From Algoriphagus taiwanensis (lineage in GTDB: Bacteria; Bacteroidota; Bacteroidia; Cytophagales; Cyclobacteriaceae), in contig NZ_BTPE01000003.1 in NCBI RefSeq assembly GCF_036245645.1, positions 372,001-436,000 on the forward strand: 64,000 nt of DNA, in the 5' to 3' direction. The position numbers were made by a program, and so were the translations under genes. The notes under the pieces were generated by a model. That model was not told the origin of the DNA, searched no databases, and saw only the letters and a program-made list of their open reading frames with translations. Each line of letters begins with the position of its first letter. Positions within the stretch are counted from its first letter, which is position 1. Shown here piece by piece: positions 1-8,424 of this stretch.

Positions 1-1
1 G

Positions 2-508
2 GGAAAGCGGATTTTGGACTGGAAAACGGCAGAAAGAATTCCATGGGGTGTTTTGATTTTGTTTGGAGGAGGATTGGCTTTGGCAGAAGGTTTCCAAAGT
101 ACTGGACTTGCCGAGTGGATCGGGCAGAAATTCACGCTTTTGGAAGGAGTAAGCTATTTCCTCCTTTTATTAGTGATCATCGCCTCGGTCAACTTCCTCA
201 CTGAAGTGACTTCCAATGTGGCTACTGCCTCCATGCTTCTCCCCATATTGGCCTCTGTAGCCATCAAGCTTGATTTGCATCCTTTCGGCTTGATGGTAGG
301 CGCTACCTTGGCGGCTAGTTGTGCTTTTATGCTTCCGGTGGCTACTCCTCCCAACGCAGTGGTGTTCGGTTCTGGGTACCTTCAGATGAAAGACATGGTT
401 AAGGCCGGACTTTGGCTGAATATCCTCTCCATTTTGATCATTACAGCCATGGTGTATTTTATCTTGCCTTGGCTTTGGGGCATTGACTTGATGGAATATC
501 CTTTTTAA
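2..508 (+). CDS. DASS/SLC13 family anion transporter, C-terminal part
   Basis: The reading frame is open to the window edge, so this is the last 169 codons of a longer gene. It contains about four hydrophobic segments. The stretches LTEVTSNVATASMLLPIL and LPVATPPNAVVFGSG match the second helical hairpin and the conserved SNT/T-x-P-x-N sodium and anion site of divalent anion:sodium symporters (dicarboxylate, sulfate or phosphate). These proteins sit in the inner membrane and are normally about 450-500 residues, so roughly two thirds is missing upstream. The substrate cannot be told from this piece. The family call is fairly secure. Confidence 0.85.
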   Translation, partial: GKRILDWKTAERIPWGVLILFGGGLALAEGFQSTGLAEWIGQKFTLLEGVSYFLLLLVIIASVNFLTEVTSNVATASMLLPILASVAIKLDLHPFGLMVGATLAASCAFMLPVATPPNAVVFGSGYLQMKDMVKAGLWLNILSILIITAMVYFILPWLWGIDLMEYPF

Positions 509-816
509 TCAAAAAGCCAAATATTCTAATAGATCGAAGGATTTCGGATTCCTAATTACCGTTTCCCTTGCTCTAACTTCCTTTCCATCCCAGCAAAACC
601 CCATTTCGTCCCATTTTTTTGATTGCTCTGGTCCGGGATTCTAATCTTGTCCCATCAACTCTTCGATCCCGCTTCACCGATGGACACGAGAAAAACATTT
701 ATCCTATTAATTATTGCAGCATTGATTTACAATCTGGTTTTGATCTTTTCCTGATCGAAAGCAGAGATTCTATCCAGATTTTGAAAACCACTCCAAAAAA
801 TATCCTAAACTCACCC
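509..816. other. intergenic region upstream of the two-component pair
   Basis: These 308 bases lie between the transporter stop and the preferred kinase start. An open frame runs into the kinase from 619, but its translation before 817 is not kinase-like and lacks membrane segments. It probably holds the promoter and leader of the kinase-regulator operon. I see no clear hairpin or consensus promoter. Confidence 0.4.
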
Positions 817-2244
817 ATGAAATCCAAAGCACTAGATTTCCGTCAAATCGAATGGTGGATCGTTACCAGCGCCACCCTGATCGCATTTCTATTTATCCTG
901 TTTGGGTATCGACCCCAGTTTTACAACGATTCAGACTTTGCCATTTTCAAATTTGCCAGCCGGTTGATCATTTTGGCGGCACTTTACGGTGCTTTTCATC
1001 TGATCCACATGGTGCTGATTCCCAAACTTCAAAGTCAATCCAAAAAGTGGCCCAGTATCCTTTGGATCTTCGTAATTGGCCTGTTCACTTTTGGGATTTG
1101 CGCCTTGTTCGGCTATCAGGCTGAATTGGTTAAAACTCCTTTTCCAGCCTTCTTCTTGGGAATTTTGGTTCTCTATGCCTGCTATTTGATTGGCTCCCAT
1201 CTTTTTTCCCAAGCCCTGACACCGCCAAAAATCCGGGATTTCCAACTTTATAATATCTCCAGGCTGATCTTGGGCTATCTTTTTACCCTGTTTTTTTTAA
1301 TCCAGGTGGAGCCGATTAGCAGCCAAGGTCCTGCTATCCTCTTCGGAGTTTTCATTCCGGTGATTCTGATTGCCAGCCTTTACAATTTCTTTCTGGTGTA
1401 TGGCAAAAAGAAACAGGGCAAAATCAAGCAATCCCGATTGTTCAATTGGGGATTAGTGGCTGTATTGCTGCTCATTTTCCTGATTATTTCTGTAGAAGAA
1501 AACCAAGAAGAGATTTTCTTTATCGGCGGTCTAGGCACGGTGGCCTTCATCCAGTTGATCTTTTTCCCGCTGACTTCTCTCGTCTTCAGAAAGTACGATT
1601 CCTTTGTGGGCCAAATCCACAATCTATCCTTTCAGGTAGACCAAGGCAATGCAAACTTTGATTTTCTCCGCTCTCAGATCAATCCACACTTTCTTTTCAA
1701 TGCACTTAATACTCTCTATGCCAGCGCTTTGATAGAAAATGCTGAAAAAACTTCCGATGGCATACAGAAGTTGGGAGACATGATGCGCTTTATGCTGCAC
1801 GAAAACCAACAGCCAAGAATTCCTCTTTCCCGAGAGATTGACTACCTGCGAAATTATCTGGACCTGCAGCTGCTTCGATTTGGTTCACAAAGCAACTTAG
1901 ACTTGGATATCCAGATCAATGAAGGGAGCTGTCAGGGGGAAATTGCTCCCATGTTGATCATTCCGTTTGTGGAAAATGCCTTCAAGCATGGCATTTCTTC
2001 CAAGGAGAAATCCTGGATCCGGCTTAATTTGAGATGCATTTCAGGCTCAGTCCACCTCGATTTGGTCAATAGCATTCACCCGGATAAGCCGCAAAGCGAG
2101 AAGTCCAGGGAGGAATCAGGAATTGGACTGGACAATGTGAAAAAACGATTGGAATTGCTCTATCCCGGTCAGCATCAGCTCAGCCTGATCTCAAATGATT
2201 CCGATTTCTTTGTGCATCTTTCAGTTCAATTTGCCCATTCATGA
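817..2244 (+). CDS. LytS/YehU-type sensor histidine kinase
   Basis: A membrane sensor kinase of 475 residues that would phosphorylate the LytTR regulator encoded next. The N-terminal ~260 residues form about eight hydrophobic helices. The cytoplasmic part has the pfam06580 His_kinase box INPHFLFNALN with phospho-acceptor His291, an ATP-binding N box PFVENAFKHG, and a G box GIGLDNVKKRL. I chose the ATG at 817 because it directly precedes the first membrane region; the in-frame sequence back to 619 looks non-coding. The stop overlaps the next start by 4 bases (ATGA), so the pair is translationally coupled. The stimulus is unknown. Confidence 0.9.
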   Translation: MKSKALDFRQIEWWIVTSATLIAFLFILFGYRPQFYNDSDFAIFKFASRLIILAALYGAFHLIHMVLIPKLQSQSKKWPSILWIFVIGLFTFGICALFGYQAELVKTPFPAFFLGILVLYACYLIGSHLFSQALTPPKIRDFQLYNISRLILGYLFTLFFLIQVEPISSQGPAILFGVFIPVILIASLYNFFLVYGKKKQGKIKQSRLFNWGLVAVLLLIFLIISVEENQEEIFFIGGLGTVAFIQLIFFPLTSLVFRKYDSFVGQIHNLSFQVDQGNANFDFLRSQINPHFLFNALNTLYASALIENAEKTSDGIQKLGDMMRFMLHENQQPRIPLSREIDYLRNYLDLQLLRFGSQSNLDLDIQINEGSCQGEIAPMLIIPFVENAFKHGISSKEKSWIRLNLRCISGSVHLDLVNSIHPDKPQSEKSREESGIGLDNVKKRLELLYPGQHQLSLISNDSDFFVHLSVQFAHS

Positions 2245-2921
2245 TTCAGGCTATTGCCATTGACGACGAATCTTTTGCTTTGGAAGTGATCAAATCCCAC
2301 GCTTCCAAAGTCCCTTTTCTGGACCTTCAGGAGACCTTTACCAATGCGGTAGCCGGCTTGGAATATGCCAAAAACAATCCGGTAGACCTGGTTTTCCTCG
2401 ATATCAATATGCCGGATATTTCCGGAATCGACTTGGCCACGCTGCTGCCCAAAGAAACCATGGTCATCTTTACCACCGCCTATTCTGACTATGCGGTCAA
2501 AGGCTTTGAACTTGATGCTACGGACTATCTGCTCAAGCCATTTCCGCTTAGCCGCTTTCTCAAAGCCTGCCAAAAAGCTCAGGAATGGCTGGAACTGAAG
2601 CCTAATCAGCAGAGTGCGTTTATTTTCGTCAAGACGAATGAGGGCTTGGCAAAAGTTGATTTCACAGACTTGCTTTATTGTGAAGCTCAGGGAAATTATG
2701 TCATTTTTCAGCTGGAAAATGAGAAAATCATCAGCAGAATGACCCTATCCGAAACTGAAAAGCTCCTTCCCTCCCACTTTATCCGTACGCATCGATCCTT
2801 TCTTGCCAATCAAAAGCAAATCCAAAAAGCCGAAAGGCATCAGCTTAAACTCGGAAAATTCCACGTGCCAATCAGCTCTAAGTATATGGAGGAAGTTTTT
2901 GAGAAGATTAAAAACGACTAA
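2241..2921 (+). CDS. LytTR-family response regulator
   Basis: A 226-residue response regulator. The N-terminal receiver domain (about 1-115) has the acidic pair IDDE, phospho-acceptor Asp54 in VFLDINMPD, the TT switch in IFTTAYSD and the DYLLKPF lysine. The C-terminal half (about 125-226) is a LytTR DNA-binding domain with the typical start FIFVKTNEGLAKVDF and YCEAQGNYV. It overlaps the kinase gene by 4 bases and is its obvious partner. Known LytTR systems in Bacteroidota often control envelope or transport genes; no target is evident here. Confidence 0.93.
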   Translation: MIQAIAIDDESFALEVIKSHASKVPFLDLQETFTNAVAGLEYAKNNPVDLVFLDINMPDISGIDLATLLPKETMVIFTTAYSDYAVKGFELDATDYLLKPFPLSRFLKACQKAQEWLELKPNQQSAFIFVKTNEGLAKVDFTDLLYCEAQGNYVIFQLENEKIISRMTLSETEKLLPSHFIRTHRSFLANQKQIQKAERHQLKLGKFHVPISSKYMEEVFEKIKND

Positions 2922-2922
2922 A

Positions 2923-3807
2923 TCAGGAAACAGCAGCAAACGAATTCAAAAACTCCTTTCGGTACTCCAAAGGAGTTTTTTTGATTCTTTCTCTAAAAAG
3001 CCGATTGAAATTGGACAGGGTAAAAAAGCCGCATTCCATAGCTATCTCACTGATATTCAAATCTGTCTCATGAAGCAGCTTGCATGCATGGGAAATTCGA
3101 ACCTCAGTCAAAAAATCAGAAAAGGACTTATTCACTCTCGATTTGAAATACCGGCTAAATGCGGAAACAGAGAGATTGCTGATTCTCGCAGCTTCCTCCA
3201 AGCTGACTTTTTCTTGAAAATGTTGCATAACATAGGCATATACCTTCCCCATTCGGTCCTTTTCTGACTCCTTATTGGTATTGATATATCCGGCATTGGC
3301 AATAAGTCTGCAATCCGGAGAATCCACCATCAGGTTTAAAATTTTCAGAAAGTGAATCAAGGAAGCCGCACCCTTCAATTGAAGCATTTCCTGCAACATT
3401 CGGGTGATTTTTTGATTGGTGTCTCCTAAAACCTCTATTCCCCGCTCTGACTTTTTCAGCATTTGCGCTATACCTTCCATTTCTTCCAGTTGAAAAACTG
3501 AATTGTTCAGGAAGTTTTCCGGGAAATAGATCACAATTCCGTGTGTTTCCAGACCATTGTCAGGATCGTGATAGTCCTTATCGTTTTTCCAAAGGTGAGG
3601 CAAATTGGGCCCCGTAAGCACCATATCCCCTTCTTTGAAGGCCTTCATATGATCACCGACAAAACGGGTCCCCTTTCCTTTCAGCACCACAAAAAGCTGA
3701 TATTCAGAATGAAAATGCCAATTGACATCAAAAAAAGGAGCGATCAACTCTTGGATCACAAAAGCTTTTCCCTCGGGAATTCGTGTCTTTTTTACAGGAC
3801 TTTTCAC
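2923..3807 (-). CDS. AraC-family transcriptional regulator with N-terminal cupin
   Basis: A 294-residue regulator. The N-terminal part (about 1-170) is a cupin-like sensing domain with WHFHSEYQL and GPNLPHLW. The C-terminal ~100 residues are the double helix-turn-helix AraC domain, with LSVSAFSRYFKS and the signature ECGFFTLSNFNRLFRER. The start is GTG; no nearby in-frame ATG exists. It is divergent from the ThuA/dehydrogenase operon with 129 bases between them, and an 11-bp inverted repeat spans this gap, so it is the likely sugar-responsive regulator of that operon. The ligand is not known. Confidence 0.9.
   Translation of the reverse strand: MKSPVKKTRIPEGKAFVIQELIAPFFDVNWHFHSEYQLFVVLKGKGTRFVGDHMKAFKEGDMVLTGPNLPHLWKNDKDYHDPDNGLETHGIVIYFPENFLNNSVFQLEEMEGIAQMLKKSERGIEVLGDTNQKITRMLQEMLQLKGAASLIHFLKILNLMVDSPDCRLIANAGYINTNKESEKDRMGKVYAYVMQHFQEKVSLEEAARISNLSVSAFSRYFKSRVNKSFSDFLTEVRISHACKLLHETDLNISEIAMECGFFTLSNFNRLFRERIKKTPLEYRKEFLNSFAAVS
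2949..2982 (+). terminator. intrinsic terminator of the kinase-regulator operon, inside the 3' end of the convergent AraC gene
   Basis: An 11-bp stem AAAACTCCTTT / AAAGGAGTTTT with a 9-base loop is followed by a short T run. It begins 28 bases after the regulator stop and lies within the last codons of the opposite-strand AraC gene, which stops only one base after the regulator ends. The same bases therefore encode the AraC C-terminus. Confidence 0.7.
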
Positions 3808-3881
3808 TGTTTTAATTCATTTTTTTTAATAATGAGATCTCAATTTGACAAAATTAAGTCAGAATTCAAGTTAAAACAGTG
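3805..3881. promoter_or_regulatory. 11-bp inverted repeat in the AraC / ThuA-operon divergent promoter
   Basis: CACTGTTTTAA at 3805-3815 and its exact reverse complement TTAAAACAGTG at 3871-3881 face each other about 55 bases apart. The first arm covers the GTG start of the AraC gene. AraC-type regulators commonly bind paired half-sites in divergent promoters, so these are candidate operators; binding is inferred. Confidence 0.45.
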
Positions 3882-3936
3882 AGAATTCATTCCGTTTATT
3901 TCGGATAATTACCTTGTAAAACTGTAAGCCCAAAGT

Positions 3937-6900
3937 ATGACCCGATTACAATCATCCAATCTGACCTTTGCTGCCCTGCTGTTCGTGGTTTTGTTCGCTT
4001 TTTCCTGTGGGAAAAAAGAGAGCTTTCTCTCCATGACAGAACCTAGAAGGGTAGAAATTCTCGTGCTGGGACACGAAAGTGAGCATCACAATTCTGAGAA
4101 ATTGATGCAATATCTCGGAATTCCCCTTTTCCAAAAAGGCATTAACCTTACCTACACTTCTGATCCAAAGGATCTGAATGATGAGGTGTTATACAATTAC
4201 GATGGCCTGATGATCTATGCCAATCACGATGAAATCACGGCAGATCAGGAAAAAGCGCTCAAAGCCTATGTTCAAAGTGGAAAAGCATTGATTCCTATCC
4301 ATAGCGCTTCTTGGTGCTTCCGCAATTCGGATTGGTATGTCAAAACCGTGGGCGGACAATTTAAATCCCATGGAGATGGCAATTTCACGGCTACTATTGT
4401 CGACGCTGCACATCCTATTATGAAAGGCATTGAAGAGTTTGAAACTTGGGATGAAACCTATGTCCATTCCCAAATCAATCCGGATATGCATGTCCTGATG
4501 GAGCGAGTAGACGGTGATCATCGCGAGCCTTACACCTGGACTTTGGAAGAAGGAAAAGGAAGGGTTTTCTACACTGCCTATGGACACAATGAAGAGACTT
4601 GGAAGCAGCCGGAATTTCAAGAGCTGGTAGCCAATGGAATCTTATGGGCTGTGGGTGACGAGGTGAACGCTCTTTTAGCCGCTTACGAAATCCCTCAGCC
4701 GGAATTCCGTGATGCTGAAATTCCCAACTACGAACGAAAAGATCCTGCCCCTCGCTATCAGTTGCCTCTTTCTCCTGAGGAAAGCATGAAAACCGTGCAG
4801 CTACCTGTTGGCTTCGAGATGACGCTCTTCGCTTCCGAACCTATGATTATCAATCCCATGTCCATGACTTGGGATGAAAGAGGACGGCTTTTCGTCATTG
4901 AGACGGTGGATTATCCAAACGAAGTAAGAACAGAAGGAGGAAACGATAAAATCAAAATCCTGGAGGACACAGATGGTGATGGAAAGGCAGATAAAGTGAC
5001 TGTTTTTGCAGATAATTTGAATATCCCTACTTCAATCATGGCTGTCAATGGCGGGATTTTGATCTCCATGGCTCCTGATTTTGTCTTTCTGAAAGATACG
5101 GATGGCGATGATGTAGCGGATGTCCGAGAAGTCGTCATGACAGGTTGGGGAAAAAGCGATACCCACGCCGGTCCTTCTAACCTGAAGTATGGCTTTGATA
5201 ATAAAATTTGGGGAGTCTTGGGCTATTCCGGATTTAGAGGTACAGTAAGCGGAAAAGAGCATTCCTTTGGCCAAGGAGTTTACCGCTTTGAGCCAAGTGG
5301 GGAAAACCTGGAGTACTTAGGAAACACCTCCAATAATACTTGGGGCTTGGCTTTTACCGAAGATTTCGAAACCTTCATTTCCACCGCAAACGGGCAGCAC
5401 AGCGTGTATTTTTCAATGGAAAATAAATATGTGAAGCGTCCCGTATTCCAAGGTTCAGCCAATACCGTACATGGCATCGATAGCCATTACGATATGCCTC
5501 ACCTCACTCCTTTTCTTCGTCAGGTGGACTGGCATGGAGGCTATACCGCAGCTGCAGGACATAATTTCTATACGGCCAGAAGTTTTCCTGAGAAATTCTG
5601 GAATCGGATAGCTTTCGTAGCTGAACCCACCGGTCGAGTACTTCACAATGCCGTCATCGAATCGGATGGATCTGGATATAAAGAGAAAAACGGATTCAAT
5701 ATTTTGGCCAGTTCAGACGAATGGTTCTCCCCTGTTCACGCCGAAGTGGGCCCGGATGGTGCTCTTTGGGTAGCTGACTGGTACAATTTCATCATTCAAC
5801 ACAACCCTACTCCTAGAGGCTTTGAAAATGGAGCCGGAAACGCCTACATCAATCCACTTCGTGATAGTCAGCACGGAAGAATCTATCGAATAAGCTACAA
5901 AGGCGGAGAGGACTCCAAAACCTTTGATCTGAAAGATGCAAGCAATTCCGAACTGATTGAGGCTCTGAAAAGTGAGAACATGTTCTGGAGATTGACTGCT
6001 CAGCGCTTGATCGTCGAGCAGCAAAACACCAATGTCCTTTCAGACCTTTACAAAATCATTGCAGATCAAACTGTGGACAAAATAGGTTTGAATGCTTCTG
6101 CTGTAAATGCCATTTGGGCACTTCATGGACTTGGACAACTGGATGGAAGCAACAAGGAAGCAAGTATGGTGGTAGAGAAAGCACTCCGACATCCTTCTGC
6201 CGCTGTCCGAAAAAATGCCCTGCGAGTCCTTCCTTCAAACCAGGAAAGTCTCCGAGCGATACTGGGTTCAGGCGTTTTGGATGATCCGGATATGCACACC
6301 CGTAAGTTTGCTTTCTTGGCACTTTCTGAAATGCCATTTTCAGAAGATGCAGCAAAGGTATTGCTACAGGCTGCTGACAAATCCGAAAACGGAAATGATC
6401 CTTTCTTGCCTCAAGCTGTATTTGCAGCGGTGCTCTCCCATCCTATCGAATTTGCTAAGCGGGATAATACAGCAGCTCTTCAGGCTTCCGGAGACTCAGA
6501 GATGTCTTTGGCAGATCGAATCAGTAGAAGCTTGGTGGCCGAGCAATATCCTTTGGATTCAAGAAACTCCATCCTCTTTCCACCGGACATAGCTGGAAAA
6601 GAGATTGAAATTAGAATGATCGTTTCCAAAGGCAATAATCCAATGGATGGAATTTTGGTGGCTTCTGGCAATAATACAAATGGATACAGTTTGTACATCT
6701 TCGAGGATGCTCTTCACTTTGCAGTAGCGCAGGATGAAAAATTGACAATCATCAGTACCAAAAAACCACTTCCTGAGGAGCAATTTATCATTGATGCAAC
6801 CTTGGTGGAAGATGGAAGCATGAGTTTGAAAATCAACGGTGAAGAAATCGGAAAGGCCAAAACCAAAGGCCTATTCACAGCAGAACTTTCCCCAAAAAGA

Positions 6901-7437
6901 GTTCGTGTAGGCCAAAATGATTCCAGAAATCAAGTTGGAAAATATGTGGGAGGCTGGATGTTCTCTGGAAGAATAAGCAACAAATCTACCTTAGCCTTGA
7001 AAAAACCGGGGGCCAATATCGAAATGATGGAAGGTTCGGCTACAACAAGTACAGCCAATGGCACCTCTCTTGTCAAACTGGCCGTTATTCCACATGAGAT
7101 GAAGTACGATAAGGCTTCTTTCAAAGTGAAAGCTGGTTCCCAGGTAACCATCGACTTCGAAAACCCTGACTTCATGCAACATAATTTGGTCATCGGTCAG
7201 AAAGGCTCATTTGATGCCATCGGAGAGGCAGCCGACGCCCTTGCCCGTGATCCAAAAGGTGCGGAGCAAAATTATGTTCCCAAAATACCACAAGTCATTG
7301 CCGCTACTCGATTGGTAGATCCGGAAGGACGGGAATCCCTCGTTTTTGTAGCTCCTACCGAGCCCGGTGAATATCCGTTTGTCTGTACCGTACCGGGCCA
7401 CTGGAGAATTATGAACGGAATCATGATTGTGGAATAA
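3937..7437 (+). CDS. lipoprotein with ThuA, PVC-type dehydrogenase propeller, HEAT-like and azurin-like domains
   Basis: A 1166-residue exported lipoprotein (lipobox FAFSC, Cys24). Approximate order: a ThuA-like glutamine-amidotransferase fold (36-240, IPIHSASWCF); a dehydrogenase beta-propeller of the PVC-type membrane-bound dehydrogenase family (280-650, starting GFEMTLFASEPM); a helical HEAT-like region (655-830); a LamG-like beta region (850-1000); and a cupredoxin at the end. The cupredoxin has all type 1 copper ligands: His1082, Cys1150 and His1155 in CTVPGHW, and Met1159. Relatives often end in a haem c domain; I see no CxxCH here, so copper probably takes the electron role. It leads an operon with an isomerase (2-base gap) and a Gfo/Idh protein, suggesting periplasmic sugar oxidation. 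The substrate is unknown. Confidence 0.85.
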   Translation: MTRLQSSNLTFAALLFVVLFAFSCGKKESFLSMTEPRRVEILVLGHESEHHNSEKLMQYLGIPLFQKGINLTYTSDPKDLNDEVLYNYDGLMIYANHDEITADQEKALKAYVQSGKALIPIHSASWCFRNSDWYVKTVGGQFKSHGDGNFTATIVDAAHPIMKGIEEFETWDETYVHSQINPDMHVLMERVDGDHREPYTWTLEEGKGRVFYTAYGHNEETWKQPEFQELVANGILWAVGDEVNALLAAYEIPQPEFRDAEIPNYERKDPAPRYQLPLSPEESMKTVQLPVGFEMTLFASEPMIINPMSMTWDERGRLFVIETVDYPNEVRTEGGNDKIKILEDTDGDGKADKVTVFADNLNIPTSIMAVNGGILISMAPDFVFLKDTDGDDVADVREVVMTGWGKSDTHAGPSNLKYGFDNKIWGVLGYSGFRGTVSGKEHSFGQGVYRFEPSGENLEYLGNTSNNTWGLAFTEDFETFISTANGQHSVYFSMENKYVKRPVFQGSANTVHGIDSHYDMPHLTPFLRQVDWHGGYTAAAGHNFYTARSFPEKFWNRIAFVAEPTGRVLHNAVIESDGSGYKEKNGFNILASSDEWFSPVHAEVGPDGALWVADWYNFIIQHNPTPRGFENGAGNAYINPLRDSQHGRIYRISYKGGEDSKTFDLKDASNSELIEALKSENMFWRLTAQRLIVEQQNTNVLSDLYKIIADQTVDKIGLNASAVNAIWALHGLGQLDGSNKEASMVVEKALRHPSAAVRKNALRVLPSNQESLRAILGSGVLDDPDMHTRKFAFLALSEMPFSEDAAKVLLQAADKSENGNDPFLPQAVFAAVLSHPIEFAKRDNTAALQASGDSEMSLADRISRSLVAEQYPLDSRNSILFPPDIAGKEIEIRMIVSKGNNPMDGILVASGNNTNGYSLYIFEDALHFAVAQDEKLTIISTKKPLPEEQFIIDATLVEDGSMSLKINGEEIGKAKTKGLFTAELSPKRVRVGQNDSRNQVGKYVGGWMFSGRISNKSTLALKKPGANIEMMEGSATTSTANGTSLVKLAVIPHEMKYDKASFKVKAGSQVTIDFENPDFMQHNLVIGQKGSFDAIGEAADALARDPKGAEQNYVPKIPQVIAATRLVDPEGRESLVFVAPTEPGEYPFVCTVPGHWRIMNGIMIVE

Positions 7438-7439
7438 GG

Positions 7440-8300
7440 ATGGCACTGGACGTAACCTTCAGCGTGAGTACCTGGCTTTGGACTTCGCCATTCAACTCCG
7501 AAACAGTTTCTCTTTTTGAGAAGATCAAATCTTACGGATACGATGCTGTTGAAATACCGGTGGAAGATCCCCAATTAATTGACATAGACCGGGTCAAGAA
7601 AGCACTCGCAGAACACGCTCTCAAACCTATCATCTGCGGGGCTTTCGGGCCTACCCGGGACTTGACTCACGAGGATCCCGCTTTCCATCAGACCTGTTTT
7701 GAATACTTGGATGCTTGCTTTGAAATCGCATCTGAATTGGGAGCAGGATTTGTTGCCGGACCTATGTATTCAGCGGTGGGAAAAGCTCGTCTGATCTCTC
7801 CTGAACAAAGAAAAGTGGAATGGAATCGTGCCGTCACCAATCTCCAAAAAGTCTGTAAACGTGCTGGTGAATTCGGTTTGGACATTGCCTTAGAAACCTT
7901 GAATCGCTTCGAAACGGACCTAATTAATACTGCCGCTGAGCTCAAACAGTTGATTTCAGATATCAACGAACCTCAGGCCAAGGCGCTTTTAGATGGTTTT
8001 CATTTAAGTATTGAAGAGCCTAGTATTGAGGATGCAATTGCAGCCGTTGGGGATAAATTGATTCACGTTCAAGTATCTGAAAACTACCGAGGCACTCCTG
8101 GAACAGGTCAAACCAATTGGGCGGCTTGGAAGCGAGGGCTGGAAAAGATCGATTATCGAGGTGCCATTTCTATCGAAAGCTTTACTCCCAATGTCAAGGA
8201 ATTGGCAGGAGCAGTCTGCATTTGGAAGCCCCTGGTACCCTCTCAGGATGACTTTGCCAAAGAGGGTCTTGAATTTCTCAAAAAATGGGCAGCTGATTAG
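7440..8300 (+). CDS. sugar phosphate isomerase/epimerase, xylose isomerase-like TIM barrel
   Basis: A 286-residue cytoplasmic protein of the AP-endonuclease-2/xylose-isomerase-like family, close in layout to D-tagatose/D-psicose 3-epimerases. Candidate metal ligands are the Glu in IALETLNRFE, the Asp or His in LLDGFHLSIEE, the His in HVQVSENYRG, and the Glu in ISIESFT. The start lies two bases after the stop of the ThuA/dehydrogenase gene, so the two are co-transcribed. It probably epimerises or isomerises a keto-sugar made by its neighbours. The exact substrate is not visible. Confidence 0.87.
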   Translation: MALDVTFSVSTWLWTSPFNSETVSLFEKIKSYGYDAVEIPVEDPQLIDIDRVKKALAEHALKPIICGAFGPTRDLTHEDPAFHQTCFEYLDACFEIASELGAGFVAGPMYSAVGKARLISPEQRKVEWNRAVTNLQKVCKRAGEFGLDIALETLNRFETDLINTAAELKQLISDINEPQAKALLDGFHLSIEEPSIEDAIAAVGDKLIHVQVSENYRGTPGTGQTNWAAWKRGLEKIDYRGAISIESFTPNVKELAGAVCIWKPLVPSQDDFAKEGLEFLKKWAAD

Positions 8301-8424
8301 ACAATAGTATCAAGATGCAAGTATCAAGACAACATTAAACAACACCGGACATCTTGCAACCCACGCCGGACATCGTTCATCTGAAAACATTTCCATCATT
8401 TAAACCCAAAAAAACAACACAACT

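Noticed and set aside
619..816. N-terminal extension of the LytS-like kinase
   Set aside because: The residues lack family similarity and do not contain the first membrane helix; ATG at 817 is preferred.
8301..8424. Short repeats of GGACATC type, also near 9723
   Set aside because: They are too short and irregular for a named element; likely low-complexity intergenic drift.
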